A DNA stretch of 64,000 bases from Warburgia ugandensis (taxonomy: Eukaryota; Streptophyta; Magnoliopsida; Canellales; Canellaceae): contig CP141139.1 in NCBI GenBank assembly GCA_035236585.1, forward strand, positions 41,425,217-41,489,216. The letters are read 5' to 3'. The notes beneath the pieces were generated by a model, which made no database searches, was not told the origin of the DNA, and saw only the letters and a program-made list of their open reading frames with translations. The translations under genes were made by a program, and so were the position numbers. Of the stretch, positions 22,145-32,320 are shown piece by piece (positions within the stretch are counted from its first letter, which is position 1; each line of letters starts with the position of its first letter).

Positions 22145-22624
22145 TTACTGTGCTTGCTTAACCTTTTCATTAACAGCCGACTTTATCGTTAGACCTGCCA
22201 TAATGATCTTACGCTTACTTATGTCTAGTTTCATTGTTATTACTTCTTGTAATAGCTTCCATCTCTTAGTAAATAAACTTGCACACATCCCTTGGGTTTT
22301 TCTACTTAATGCATCAGCTACCACATTAGCTTTTCCAGGGTGATGATGAATGGAGAAGTCATAGTCTTTTAAGTATTCCATCCATCTTCTTTGTCGCATG
22401 TTTAAGTCTTGTTGGGAAAAGATATATTTAAGATTCTTATGATCTGTGAAAACTTCAAACTTTTCCCCATATAGATAATGTCTCCAAATTCGAAAGCCAA
22501 AGGCTATGGCCGCTAATTCCAAGTCATGGGTCGGGTAATTGACTTCATGCTTCTTGAGTTTCCGAGAAGCATAAGCAATTACCTTTCCATGTTGCATAAG
22601 TACGCAACCTAGTCCTTGTTGCAA
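22145..22624 (-). pseudogene. RNase H domain of element B
   Basis: An open stretch of about 160 codons on the minus strand. It has '[20 protein letters not shown]', '[22 protein letters not shown]', '[11 protein letters not shown]' and '[15 protein letters not shown]'. The acidic residues of the RNase H site are visible: SDA just upstream at about 22,625-22,640, the DLEL Glu, the FTDHK Asp and the final ADALS Asp. It continues into a spacer and stops at 22,145. Upstream it is separated from the reverse transcriptase by a stop near 22,650. Confidence 0.85.
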
Positions 22625-22649
22625 GGCATCGCTGTATATCTCAAATCTA

Positions 22650-23301
22650 CCACTTCTTGAAGGTAGGTGCTGTAGTTAACCTTCTCTTTAATTCCTAGAA
22701 GCTTTCCTCACATTTATCAGTCCATTCAAATCTTGTGTCTTTGCTAGTCAGCCTAGTTAAAGATAAAGCAATTCGTGAAAAACCCTCGATGAATCTCCTA
22801 TAATATCCAGCAAGTCCTAAGAAGCTTCTTATTTCTGTGATTGTCTTAGGTCTTTCCCATTTCTGTACTGATTCAACCTTAGCAGGGTTGACTGCTATGC
22901 CATCTTGAGAAATAATATGTCCTAAGAAATTAACCTTTTCCAGCCAAAACTCACACTTACTATATTTTGCATATAACTTGTGTTCGTAGGGTGCTTAATG
23001 TTATCCTTAGATGTTCCTTATGGTCTTTAAGAGTTTCTGAACATATTAAGATATCATCCACAAACACTATGATGAATTTGTCTAAGTACTCCTTGAACAC
23101 CCTATTCATGAGGTCCATAAACGCGACTAGAGCATTAGTTAAACCAAAGGACATCACTCTGAATTCATAATGGCCGTATCGAGTCCTGAAGGCTATCTTG
23201 GGGATATCTTCTTCTCTAACTCGAAGTTGATGGTAGCCGGATCGTAGATCAATCTTAGAGAGGACTCTGGCTAACTAAAGTTGATCAAAAAGATCATCAA
23301 T
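22650..23301 (-). pseudogene. Reverse-transcriptase palm and connection, element B (broken)
   Basis: Minus strand. After two in-frame stops (near 23,285-23,300) the frame reads '[15 protein letters not shown]', then '[12 protein letters not shown]' and '[19 protein letters not shown]'. The catalytic box is 'IVFVDDIL' (F-V-D-D, about 23,045-23,070). A frameshift near 22,975 moves it into another frame, '[19 protein letters not shown]', which continues through '[18 protein letters not shown]' and '[11 protein letters not shown]' to a stop near 22,700. The catalytic residues survive, but the frame does not. Confidence 0.85.
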
Positions 23302-24135
23302 TTAGGAAAGGGGGTACTTATTCTTAATGGTGACCCTATTTAGCATCCGATAGTCTACGCACAATCTCATGGAACCATCCTTTTTCTTAACAAAAAGGAC
23401 TGGAGCTCCCCACAGAGATACGCTAGGCCATATGAACCCTTTGTCAAGTAGTTCCTGTAACTGGGTCTTCAATTCTTTTAGTTCTACAGGAGCCATTCGG
23501 TAAGGAGCTTTGGAAATAGGGGAAGTACCACGTATAAGGTCAATGGTAAACCCAATTTCTCTTGTTGGGGGTACACCTGGTAAGTCCTCATGGAATACGT
23601 CAGGAAATTCTTGGACTACCTCAACGTCCTCTAGCTTTGGTTGAGGATTCTCGACAGATTCAATCTTGGCCAAGAAGAAGGGACATCCTTGAGCAATGTG
23701 CTTAACTACTTTCATGGTAGAAATAACACATGCTCCAGAATAATCCTTTCTTCCTTGGAGGGTGAAAGTGTCTCCATTAGGTAGGGTAAAAGTGACACGC
23801 TTCTGGTGGCAATCAACAAAGGCTTGATGAAGGGCTAGCCAGTCCATACCTAGGATGGCATCGAAGTCATTCATATCTAAGTGAATAAGATTGGCATGTA
23901 ACAAATGATCTTTGACCAAAATGGGGACATCCTGGAGATAAGAATAGGTGGGAAGTACCTGGCCTATAGCAGTCATGACTTTTAGAGTGAAGTCCAGGTC
24001 CTGTGGTATAATATCCAAGGTTGATGCAAATTCCCAGGACATGAAAGAATGAGTGGAGCCTATATCGAATAGAACTTTAGCAGGTGTATCATAGATAGAA
24101 AGAATACCTTCAACTACTGCATTTGAAGCCTGGGC
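23302..24135 (-). pseudogene. Protease and N-terminal reverse transcriptase, element B
   Basis: A long open stretch on the minus strand. The protease site reads '[11 protein letters not shown]' (about 24,040-24,075), so the usual D-S/T-G triad is D-I-G, probably inactivating. It is followed by '[11 protein letters not shown]'. The reverse-transcriptase N-terminus has '[20 protein letters not shown]', '[20 protein letters not shown]' and 'TIKNKYPLS', ending in a stop. An in-frame TAA at 24,136-24,138 separates it from the gag knuckle. Confidence 0.88.
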
Positions 24136-24673
24136 TTAACTGGAAATGATGGCAAAGACACGTCCTTGGCTCTTTGGAACTTGATCTTCTTTACGCTCTT
24201 CAACTTTTCTTTTACGACAATTCCTAGCAAGATGTCCTAATTCTCCACAAGTATAGCAAGTGATGTTGAAAGTGGGACATGGATTGCCTGAATGATTCCT
24301 GTTACACCTAGGGCATGTCTTCCAATCTGGTCTTCTTCCTTTGTTTTCAAACAACTTCTTGAAAGGTGGTCTGGGTCCAGATGACTGAAATGGTCTCTTT
24401 CCTTTATTTCTCATAGTGTTGGTGTCTTAGTTTCCTTTATCGCCTGATTCCTTTGATAATCTTTTTCATATAGGGAGGCCATCTCTACGACTTTGGCTAC
24501 GGTGGAAGGCTGGAAACCTAGAACTCTGTTCCTGAGTCCTGGATTGAGCCCATCTACAAATCTTTTCGCTACATCTTCCTCATCAACACAAGCATGTGGT
24601 GCAAATCTTTGGAGGCTGATGAATTTATTTTCATGCTGTTGGACAGTCATGTTTCCTTGATCTAAGTCCATAC
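24136..24673 (-). pseudogene. Partial gag of element B (capsid part and zinc knuckle)
   Basis: Minus strand. The capsid part (24,411-24,671) has 'GNMTVQQHENKFISLQRFAP', 'RFVDGLNPGLRNRVL' and 'EMASLYEKDYQ'. This is the C-terminal part of a retrotransposon gag domain, and its N-terminal half is missing. After a frameshift near 24,411 the frame reads 'CPRCNRNHSGNPC' and the knuckle 'CYTCGELGHLARNC' (C-x2-C-x4-H-x4-C, about 24,215-24,260), ending at TAA 24,136. The ATG at 24,669-24,671 is an internal methionine next to the deletion junction, not a real start. Confidence 0.88.
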
Positions 24674-25885
24674 TGTTGCAAAGGTTTAGTGACCCCGCTC
24701 CACTATCACGGTTTAAGGGTCATTCCAGCCTTAGATAGGAGCTTGATCAAGTACTTTATGATATGGGTGTGTCCGCGCTGTCGATATAGACATAACGTCT
24801 CTCGCGGCGCCTCAATCAGAATCCTAGAACTCAAGTTATGGGTATTTTAGTGTTAAGAATACATAGAAGGCCCAAAACGGGCCCTGCGTCACTGCTCCCG
24901 GGACGCACCTGTGTCTCGGTCGAGCGGCGACCGGCCCGCACGTGTGGTCGTACGCTCCCGGGAGTCATCAGGCTGCGCATTTCGCTTATGTGGAACGCGT
25001 GGCATCACCATCGTAGGCCCACACGAGGCAGGCGCCCGGGACACTAACAAGTCCTGCGTCCGCTGACATACTGGGTCTCCGCCCCATTTCTCGTTTATGG
25101 GCGCATCCACGGACGCCTCATCAGTTTCCCTTTAATGCACTGGGTGCATTTTGGTTTTGGGGTGACCTGGGCGTCCTCGAGATGCCCTAGTTCGACCCTG
25201 TCGAACCAGAACGCCCCAGGCACCTGCCCCTAGGTCTGTTGTGGCGCCCTAGAGCCCCATTTTGCATGGTTTCTCATGCAAAAACTTAGGGACATTCAAC
25301 TTAAGACTGAGGGGTAGATGGGTTTGGAGTTGTTTAAGGCGTACCTGGTTCATTGCTGGGTATTTTTCACAGTTTCTCTTCTTGCCTGCAACTCCAAGAC
25401 TAGTTTTTTCCAGGGTTTTGGGCTGCCATTGGAGGCACCCAAGAGCTCTATTTATAGAACTTGAGGGTTCTGGAGGGGGGTTTCCACCCGCATTCCATGG
25501 CGGTGGAGAAACCTCCAAAATGGCGGTGGTTTCCCCCCTGCACACCGACATTCTAGAATGTCAGTGATGCAGTATGTTTGGGAAAAAGAGGGTGCCCATA
25601 TCAAAACAGGTCCCTGTTTTCTCAGGCCAATTCGTTTTAAATTTAATTACAATTTTGCCCTTGAACTTCAAAGGGCCTTAACTTGCTCATTTTAACTCCG
25701 TTTTAGGTGATTCTGGTCTTTTTGGATTCATTTTTCCGAGATGCACCTAAGGGTACCATTCTAAGGATCAAATTTCTAGGTCTAGTTAGGGTAGACAGTG
25801 AAATGACCAAAATACCCTTATCTCAAAAAGTGAACTTTTCATTACCAACATGGGATTTCCAGGTTACAAAAATGGAATCATTACA
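24674..25885 (-). repeat. 5' LTR of element B, truncated at its inner end
   Basis: Copy of 19,511-20,711, with small differences and an insertion of about 25 bases near 25,495-25,520. It starts (minus strand) TGTAATGATTCC at 25,885. It stops at 24,674, about 1.4 kb short of the end shown by the 3' LTR, and runs straight into gag. The lost piece would have held the rest of R/U5 and the primer-binding site. TATA box at 25,449-25,456. Confidence 0.85.
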
Positions 25886-26330
25886 TTAATAGAAAAATGA
25901 CTTCTTTAGTCTGGCCTAAAGAGAAAATTTTATGTGGGAAATGACTTTTAAAGTTGCTTAAATCAAACAACTTCAAAAGTGAAGACTTTTAAAGTTGTTT
26001 TTTTCTAGTCTTCATTTTTGAAGTCGTTCAGAAAAAATGACTTTTAGACTTTTAAAGTTGTTTGAATCAAACAACTTCAAAAGTGAAGACTTTTAAAGTC
26101 ATTTGAATCAAACGACTTTAAAAGTTCTTTCTCGCGTAAAATTTTCTCTTCACCCCAGACTAAAGAAGTTGCTTTCCTACTAAATGACTTCTTAAGTGTA
26201 TACTTTTAAAGTTGTTTGAATCAAACAACTTTTAAAGTGAGATCACTTAAGGTCATTTTTTCTAAACGACTTTAAATTTTAAAGCTTTAAAGTTCATTTT
26301 ATTGTAAACAACTTTAAAAGTTGTGATGTT
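25886..26330. mobile_element. Right part of palindrome-rich non-autonomous DNA element
   Basis: Begins with the second TTAAT (25,886-25,890). It holds an inverted repeat of about 55 bases: 'gacttctttagtctgg..aaagagaaaatttta' (25,898-25,933) against 'taaaattttctctt..ccagactaaagaagt' (26,136-26,170). It also has several near-perfect palindromes built on AAGTTGTTTGA/TCAAACAACTT, at about 25,952-25,976, 26,056-26,080 and 26,209-26,232. No coding. See the left part at 17,970-18,113. Confidence 0.65.
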
Positions 26331-26949
26331 TTGCAATGCCTCATTGGGAGAGATAGCAGGAGAGGCAAACAACTTGAGAACAAGTGAAGGCTCAACAACA
26401 TTATAGAGGAGATCTCATCAACATATGTGGCTTGTTAGGGATTCTCTTTTGAATATTGTAAATAGACTGAATATATAATGGTTCACTCTTTTATGACTGG
26501 GTTGTATGGATGTGTTTATGTTGGATGTGATGATTGTGGATCGATAGACCCTGGGTTATGTCACTTTCTTAGTTAGTTTTTCATTGATGATGTGTGGCTT
26601 AGTTAGAGCTTTTAAATGATCATGATGGATCGTTATGGAGACTGAGTCTGCTAGTTATGTGCTTATGCTTTCACTATATGTATTAGGTACTTCTTGCGTC
26701 GCATGCATCAAATGCTTTGGTCTAAGATATATAGGAGACTCTACTAGATTTTTGATAGAAATGGGGAGGTCATTTCACAATTAAATCTATGGTTTTGTGA
26801 GTCATATAACTTCCAAACTTTTCAAATGAGTTTTTTTCATGTGAAATGTTTAATTTTAGTTAATTCTAAGAATGCAAATTTTTAACCAAGGATCCCAACT
26901 TTTGAAAAATTTGAGCTTATATGTGTGTGTAGAACCTGGGGTGTTACAC
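26331..26949 (+). repeat. LTR 3'-end fragment, Tekay-like
   Basis: Ends in ACCTGGGGTGTTACA, very like the ACCCGGGGTGTCACA end of solo LTR C at 43,333-43,347. No matching start was found. It lies between the palindrome-rich element and the H sequence that resumes at about 26,950. No coding seen. Confidence 0.4.
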
Positions 26950-27001
26950 TTCGTCCCATGTGAAATAAATGAAGTAAATTTTTATGAAATCAAGGCCATT
27001 T
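26950..27001 (+). repeat. Left LTR of H, first fragment (before solo LTR D)
   Basis: 'tttttatgaaatcaaggccatt' here and 'cattcactctagggc' at 31,874 together reproduce, with a few changes, the unbroken sequence at 37,771-37,806 ('tctttatgaaatccaagccattcactttaaggc'-like, read in two parts). Solo LTR D was therefore inserted at this point. Confidence 0.6.
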
Positions 27002-27430
27002 TGTGATGACTCAGGTTTTTGTAACACATTTTGTAATACATTTTCAAAGGCAGGGTCCTTGGTAGTAAAAAAATTTCACAAAACAAAGTAGCAGAAATTC
27101 TTTTCTTTAGAACTTGTTTTGAAAAACCCACATCATCACTTCATACATAATATAAGTAGAATTTCTGTACAAGATAAAATTTCATTGAAGGAATATATTT
27201 TTATTAAATTCTAGATTCCATACAGTGGTTCATAGTACAGCCAAATCCATTACAATACTTGTCCAAATTACATAATCTAAAACTCAAAGCTCACTATACA
27301 ATGAAACTCTCATTACAATACAATATTATCAAACAAATCAAAATACATGTCTTTAAGGGGTATACCCTGATGATTATTCTCTTCAAGTCTTCTATGGTCT
27401 TGAGCTCCTAACTCTCCTTCCCTCTATTTG

Positions 27431-27464
27431 AGATATTGTAAATATTGAAACATTTACAATATCT
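27431..27464. other. Conserved LTR hairpin (solo LTR D)
   Basis: AGATATTGTAAAT and ATTTACAATATCT form a perfect 13-base stem with an 8-base loop. Solo LTR C has the same structure at 42,935-42,967 with changed stem bases but full pairing. It may be an RNA structure of the element transcript; its role is unknown. Confidence 0.6.
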
Positions 27465-30400
27465 TAGTAAGTTATGCTTGGTATGGGATTCAAGAAGCAT
27501 AATACTTGACAATATAATTCTAATACTTCATAATCCCATTATCCATAAACATACTCATGTATCTAACTCTTTACTTTGTAATATATTTACATCCATATAC
27601 ATACATATTATACATGGATAAATCCAGCAAATTTATGAAAGTAGTCAAATATCATTCCCAACTAAGCTGATCAATTCTCTCCACTATGAGAAATCAGTAT
27701 TTTAGCTAGTCCTATATTAAGAATTTCCCTTCTTAGGAAATACTGATAATATACAATTAGTTGGCATTTCATCATGCCAAAACATAAGGCATTTCACTAT
27801 GCCTATCTCATATGCATCATAGTGCAAAATAATTAAAGGACTACCATGCTGCAATCTGATCCATACCAGCACACTTAGATAATTACCTTGTTTAGCACTA
27901 ATACCACAGTGGAAAATATTGTGTCACTGCCCATATAGGGAGACAAGACTTTCACAGTGGTGGCCTTCTCATAATTGCCCCACCCGACTTTTAGCCGCTT
28001 ATAGGGCAAGGTATCATCAAGGTGGTTGAACCCTCATAACTCCCTTAGAATAGCATCCCCTAGGCTTATGCCTGTTAAAATAAAACCACAAGCCTCCATA
28101 CTTGTATGTAAAATAGGTTTCATACATATCAGATAATCTATCTGTTTACTTAGGGCTGAAATATCTTCTCGTTCCCTATTCACTTAGAGTTTAGTCCTCA
28201 ATTCTAACTTAACCATTTCATATGTGTTTGGTTGGATCATAAGGGTTTTAGGGGATTTAATACAAGTATTAACATTAAACTTACCAACATAAGGTCATGG
28301 GTTTAATCATGTACATCCCATGTAAATGCATTCATCAAATCCTCCCACCTTCAAGTAGTAATCCATCTCTCCATCTCTTCCAGGATCTTGACTGATGTAT
28401 GTAATATGTACATCCATACATACTATCAATATATATATATATATATAATCTGAACAATCCTATTGATCACTAGATCTTATGGTTAGAATGATCTTTAAAT
28501 CTTTCAAATCTAAGTATTTTCTATCTTTAAGTCTTTAGGTGTCCATCTCCTTGATCTTGATCTTTCATAGATCCTTTGATCAACAATCTATACTTGTTGA
28601 TAAAGATCAAGGGCCTAGATCTTCTATCATCTAGTTCTTCTTTGATCTAAGTTCAGTTATTTGATCACCCCTAAAGAGGATGACCCTAGCTCCCTTCCTT
28701 AAATCATCTTTGATCAAGGGTTTGGATTATCTAATCTAATGATCTAGATTTGATCTATAGCATACATACTAATAAACATGCATACTAAGTACAATACAAT
28801 GTTCTTATTCTTATTGTTCTTGATCATTCAAGATCTAATAGATCTTGTTTGATCATCCTTATCTTAGTTACAGTTTTTATTAGTGTTAGATAATTTACTA
28901 ACCTTTTATGCTCTTATTATCATTATTCAACTAGTTAATGTTTTAATGGTTGAAGATAACTTATTTCAGCCTAGGTTTGGACTGCTCCTCTTATTTACAA
29001 TTGGCTAAGGCTTACTAGCTGAATGGGTGAATACAAAGTGGTTACTTCAATCCTCATGTAAGGAGGTGTTTAGACCTCACAAACATCAATGGAAGGTAGG
29101 AGAAGAGCGAGGCTCTATTAGATAACCCCTTTAACCACTATGTTCAACATTCACTAGAGTAACCTTAGCTCAACCTTTCATAAGATTTCTATGAGCATGT
29201 TAACCCTAAGTACTCTTTCTAATTGATTTTAATTAAGTCTATGAACATTTAGAATGTCATTCATGGGTTTATTATTCTCCTAATTTGGGCCAAGGATTTG
29301 ATAATCCTTATATTGTCCTACTAACTATAGCCCTTACTAATTAAGTCTAAGTCAAATAATTCACTCTTATTTGTGTCATGAAACTCTACTTTCTCATTAG
29401 ATTTCTTTTCCTTTGTGATTTATGAATATTAAGACATAAATACTAATTAAACAATTATATATACTAGTAAAATTTAAATCATAACTTTAAAGTAGAAATC
29501 TAATAATTTTAACAACATTTTACACTAACATGCTTCCTATGTAACTTAATTAATGAAATGAAACTATACTTAAAGTAGCATGCCCCTAAGTTATGAAATA
29601 CATAAAATTTTACTACTAATCTAATGAAATCATGCTTAAACTTCAAATGTAAACTAACATGGCCCTATGATAATTAAATCTATCAACCTAATATAATAAT
29701 CTAATCACATAGCATGCTAAAATCTAAAAGTTACACTGGCATGCTTTATAACATAATTCACATTTAAACTACTATTATCAAATAAAACAAAATGAAACTA
29801 ATTATATTAATATTTTTAGAAACCTTTACTTATGATCCAACCATTAGATGTTAGATCTTTTCCTTTTAATCATGGATTTTAATTACATTTAGGGTTTTTA
29901 CTTCATTAAGGTCCAAAGATCATATTCCTTTGTTTTTTTCATAATCAATCCATGATATCCATGGATTACATCATATTATCCCTCATTCGATCCATCCTAA
30001 AGGTCTGATCCCACTTGATCTTATTGATCAAGTGGGTCCCTTTGCATTTTTAGGGTTTTTCTACCATAAAGGGTAGATCCCTTATTTTATGCTAGATCTA
30101 TAAAAAATAAATAGTGGATATTACTTAATTTTAATATTATATCATCATTAAAATAGAACCCTAAGATCTGATCATCTCAGATCTCAAAGATCTTGAAAGT
30201 TGAAAATTTATTTCATAAATATAGAAAGTTTCATAAGAAATTTTCAAACTTTTATGATTTCACAAGAAAATAAATGAAATGAGATTTTCATAGCTTCTTT
30301 CTGATCTCAATTTGGAGTTCAGATGACTCCTTAATTGAGATTTGAAGTTCACAGTCATTCTAGGGTCCAAATTTGATTTGGGCCCATCAAAATGGACAGC

Positions 30401-31298
30401 TCAGATTCATTTGGTCGGAACAAGCGTGGCAGAATGATTTAGTCAGGTGGTAGTCGTGAGGACAATTGCGGGCGATTTGGTCAGGGGCGCACCTATCACC
30501 AGAACGTTTGCGTAACATGTCCTCCTAGGACCGTCGCTTTCGCGTGGTCGTCCCATCAAGACGATGTCTTAAGCACACCACGTGCATAGAAACACCATTG
30601 TATGGCGCATTTCCATGCGGCATTTTGCACTGCGTCTTGGGAACTCGATCCGATCTAGAGATCAAACAGTCCATTTGGACTATCTAATCAATCCTTCTAC
30701 AATTAAGGGCCTTAGTTGCTATGAAATTTCTAACCTAGGGGTTTTAGACCCTTTTGGATTGATTGGACGGCTCAGATTTTCCTTCTAAACCATCCATAAT
30801 CCATAATTAAAGGGTTCTTACCCTTTATTGATTTTTATTATTTTTATCCTAAACATGATTTCAAAAAAATTAAAATTACATAAAATAACATCAAACAAGT
30901 GTGGAAAGGGTTTCCACCTACCTGATTGAGGGAAAAAGTCTATTTTGCAGTCCAAAAATAAAAGAATACCCACTTGATGAATAAGATAGCCCAAGAACTG
31001 CTTGTCCTGTGATTTTCTGTTGTTTTAACTGTTGGATCTTGAAATTGATTGGGGGGTTTTGTAGATAACATAGTCTAGGACAATTTGGACGGTGAGATTT
31101 GTGAGATTTGACCTGGAACAGAGTGCCTAATTGAATTTAGGTCTCTTGTTCCAATCTAGAGAGAGGAGAGAGAAAGTGAAAGAAAAGGGATTTTTGGGAG
31201 TTTTAGAATTTTGGAAAGGGATCTATGTCTGTTTTGCAGGGCAAGCAACATAATTTTCTGGGAAATTTTATGAATATTTTTGGAGGATTTTTGGGGTG

Positions 31299-31306
31299 TA
31301 TTTATA
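31299..31306 (-). promoter_or_regulatory. Putative LTR TATA box (solo LTR D)
   Basis: TATAAATA on the minus strand about 570 bases into the LTR, a normal U3 position. Confidence 0.45.
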
Positions 31307-31873
31307 GGCATTTGGGGTATTTTTCATGATTATGTGTAATTATTATGTTTTATTATTTAATGTTCATTGGATTCCCACTACCACCTCCTTCTCCACTAGC
31401 AGGTGGTAGTGGTTTGACTCATAATTACATGTGCTCTGGCCATTGGATTCCTTTCTAGGTCTCTTGTGGGCCCCATGAGGTGTGAAAAGACCATTTTACC
31501 CTTTATGGAGAAAAATCTATTTTATTTCCCCGAACTCGAAATCAAGCGTACTTAGTGGTGTTGGAATTGTATTTTTGAGTGCATTCTAAATATTGAGGTC
31601 TTAGTTCTTGGTTATGGGTAAAATTACCATTTTACCCTTTTATTCATAAAAATGGAGAAAAATAAGGATTTTTTATCCGAATTTAGAATTAGTCATGCTT
31701 ACAATTATTCTGAAGGATTTGTCCAATATGTTTTCAATTATGCATGTCTTATACTTTGATTGTACTTCTATTAGAAGTGAATTTTCAATAACCATAATAT
31801 TCCAGCCCAGAATTTCTAAAAACTCAAACTTTATTAATTTTCTCAATCAATTTGCAAAAATGGGGTTATTGCA

Positions 31874-32320
31874 CATTCACTCTAGGGCAACCCAATCCAA
31901 TAGTAGAGAGGAAATGAAGTCTAAGGAAGATCTACATATCCTAAATGGATCCTATCCATTCAAGAAAGGGTAAGCATAATCTAAGGGCCTAGAATGAAGT
32001 AAAGGAATGTTAAAAACCTTACCCACCTGTCCCATATTGAAAAGTCAACTCAAAACCATAGGAGAAGGAAGATATCAACCACCAATCTTGATCCAATGGA
32101 CTACCTCATTCTTAAGGTCTCCACAGAACACACACACATCCACACCTGGATTCCACACCCTCCCCCCACCCCCTCGGCATTTTCTAAATTTCAAAACTCC
32201 CTAGGTTTGCTCCACTTCCTTTCCTTCTCTTTCCCTTTCCTTTCTACACCTTCCCTTCCCACTTATTGCCTTTCCTCTTTCTTAATCTTCCTTATTTTTT
32301 ATTTTTCTTTTCCATCTTTC
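31874..32320 (+). repeat. Left LTR of H, second fragment (between D and the LINE)
   Basis: Starts CATTCACTCTAGGGCAACCC, matching 37,789-37,808. It continues with the same C/T-rich tract seen at 38,040-38,220. The LINE interrupts it near 32,320. No coding. Confidence 0.6.

Larger units (their letters stand above)
18114..25885 (-). mobile_element. Element B: Tekay/Del-type chromovirus, minus strand, 5' deleted and defective
   Basis: A 7.8-kb insertion bounded by identical TTAAT. The 3' LTR (18,114-20,711) is complete. The 5' LTR (24,674-25,885) has lost its inner half, together with the primer-binding site and the first part of gag, so LTR sequence joins the middle of gag at 24,673. Reading right to left, the interior is ordered gag, protease, reverse transcriptase, RNase H, integrase and chromodomain linker. 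Frames are broken by several stops and frameshifts. The integrase tail and linker are of Tekay/Del type. Confidence 0.88.
27002..31873 (-). repeat. Solo LTR D (about 4.9 kb), Tekay-like, minus strand
   Basis: On the minus strand it starts TGCAATAACCCCATTTTTGC (rc of the right end) and ends ..CTGAGTCATCACA. The flanking 5-mers are CATTT (26,997-27,001) and CATTC (31,874-31,878). The joined flanks match the uninterrupted copy at 37,771-37,806, which acts as an empty site. Inside are a TATA box (31,299-31,306, minus), a perfect 13-base hairpin at 27,431-27,464 that is also conserved in solo LTR C, a short (AT)n at 28,431-28,447, and a CpG-rich patch near 30,410-30,650. There is no gag or pol, no primer-binding site and no second LTR, so it is a recombination product. 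Confidence 0.78.

Noticed and set aside
24674-25885. Taking the 1.2-kb repeat as the full LTR of element B
   Set aside because: The left edge at 19,511 has no TG..CA end or target duplication. Extending to 18,114 gives proper ends and a perfect TTAAT match.
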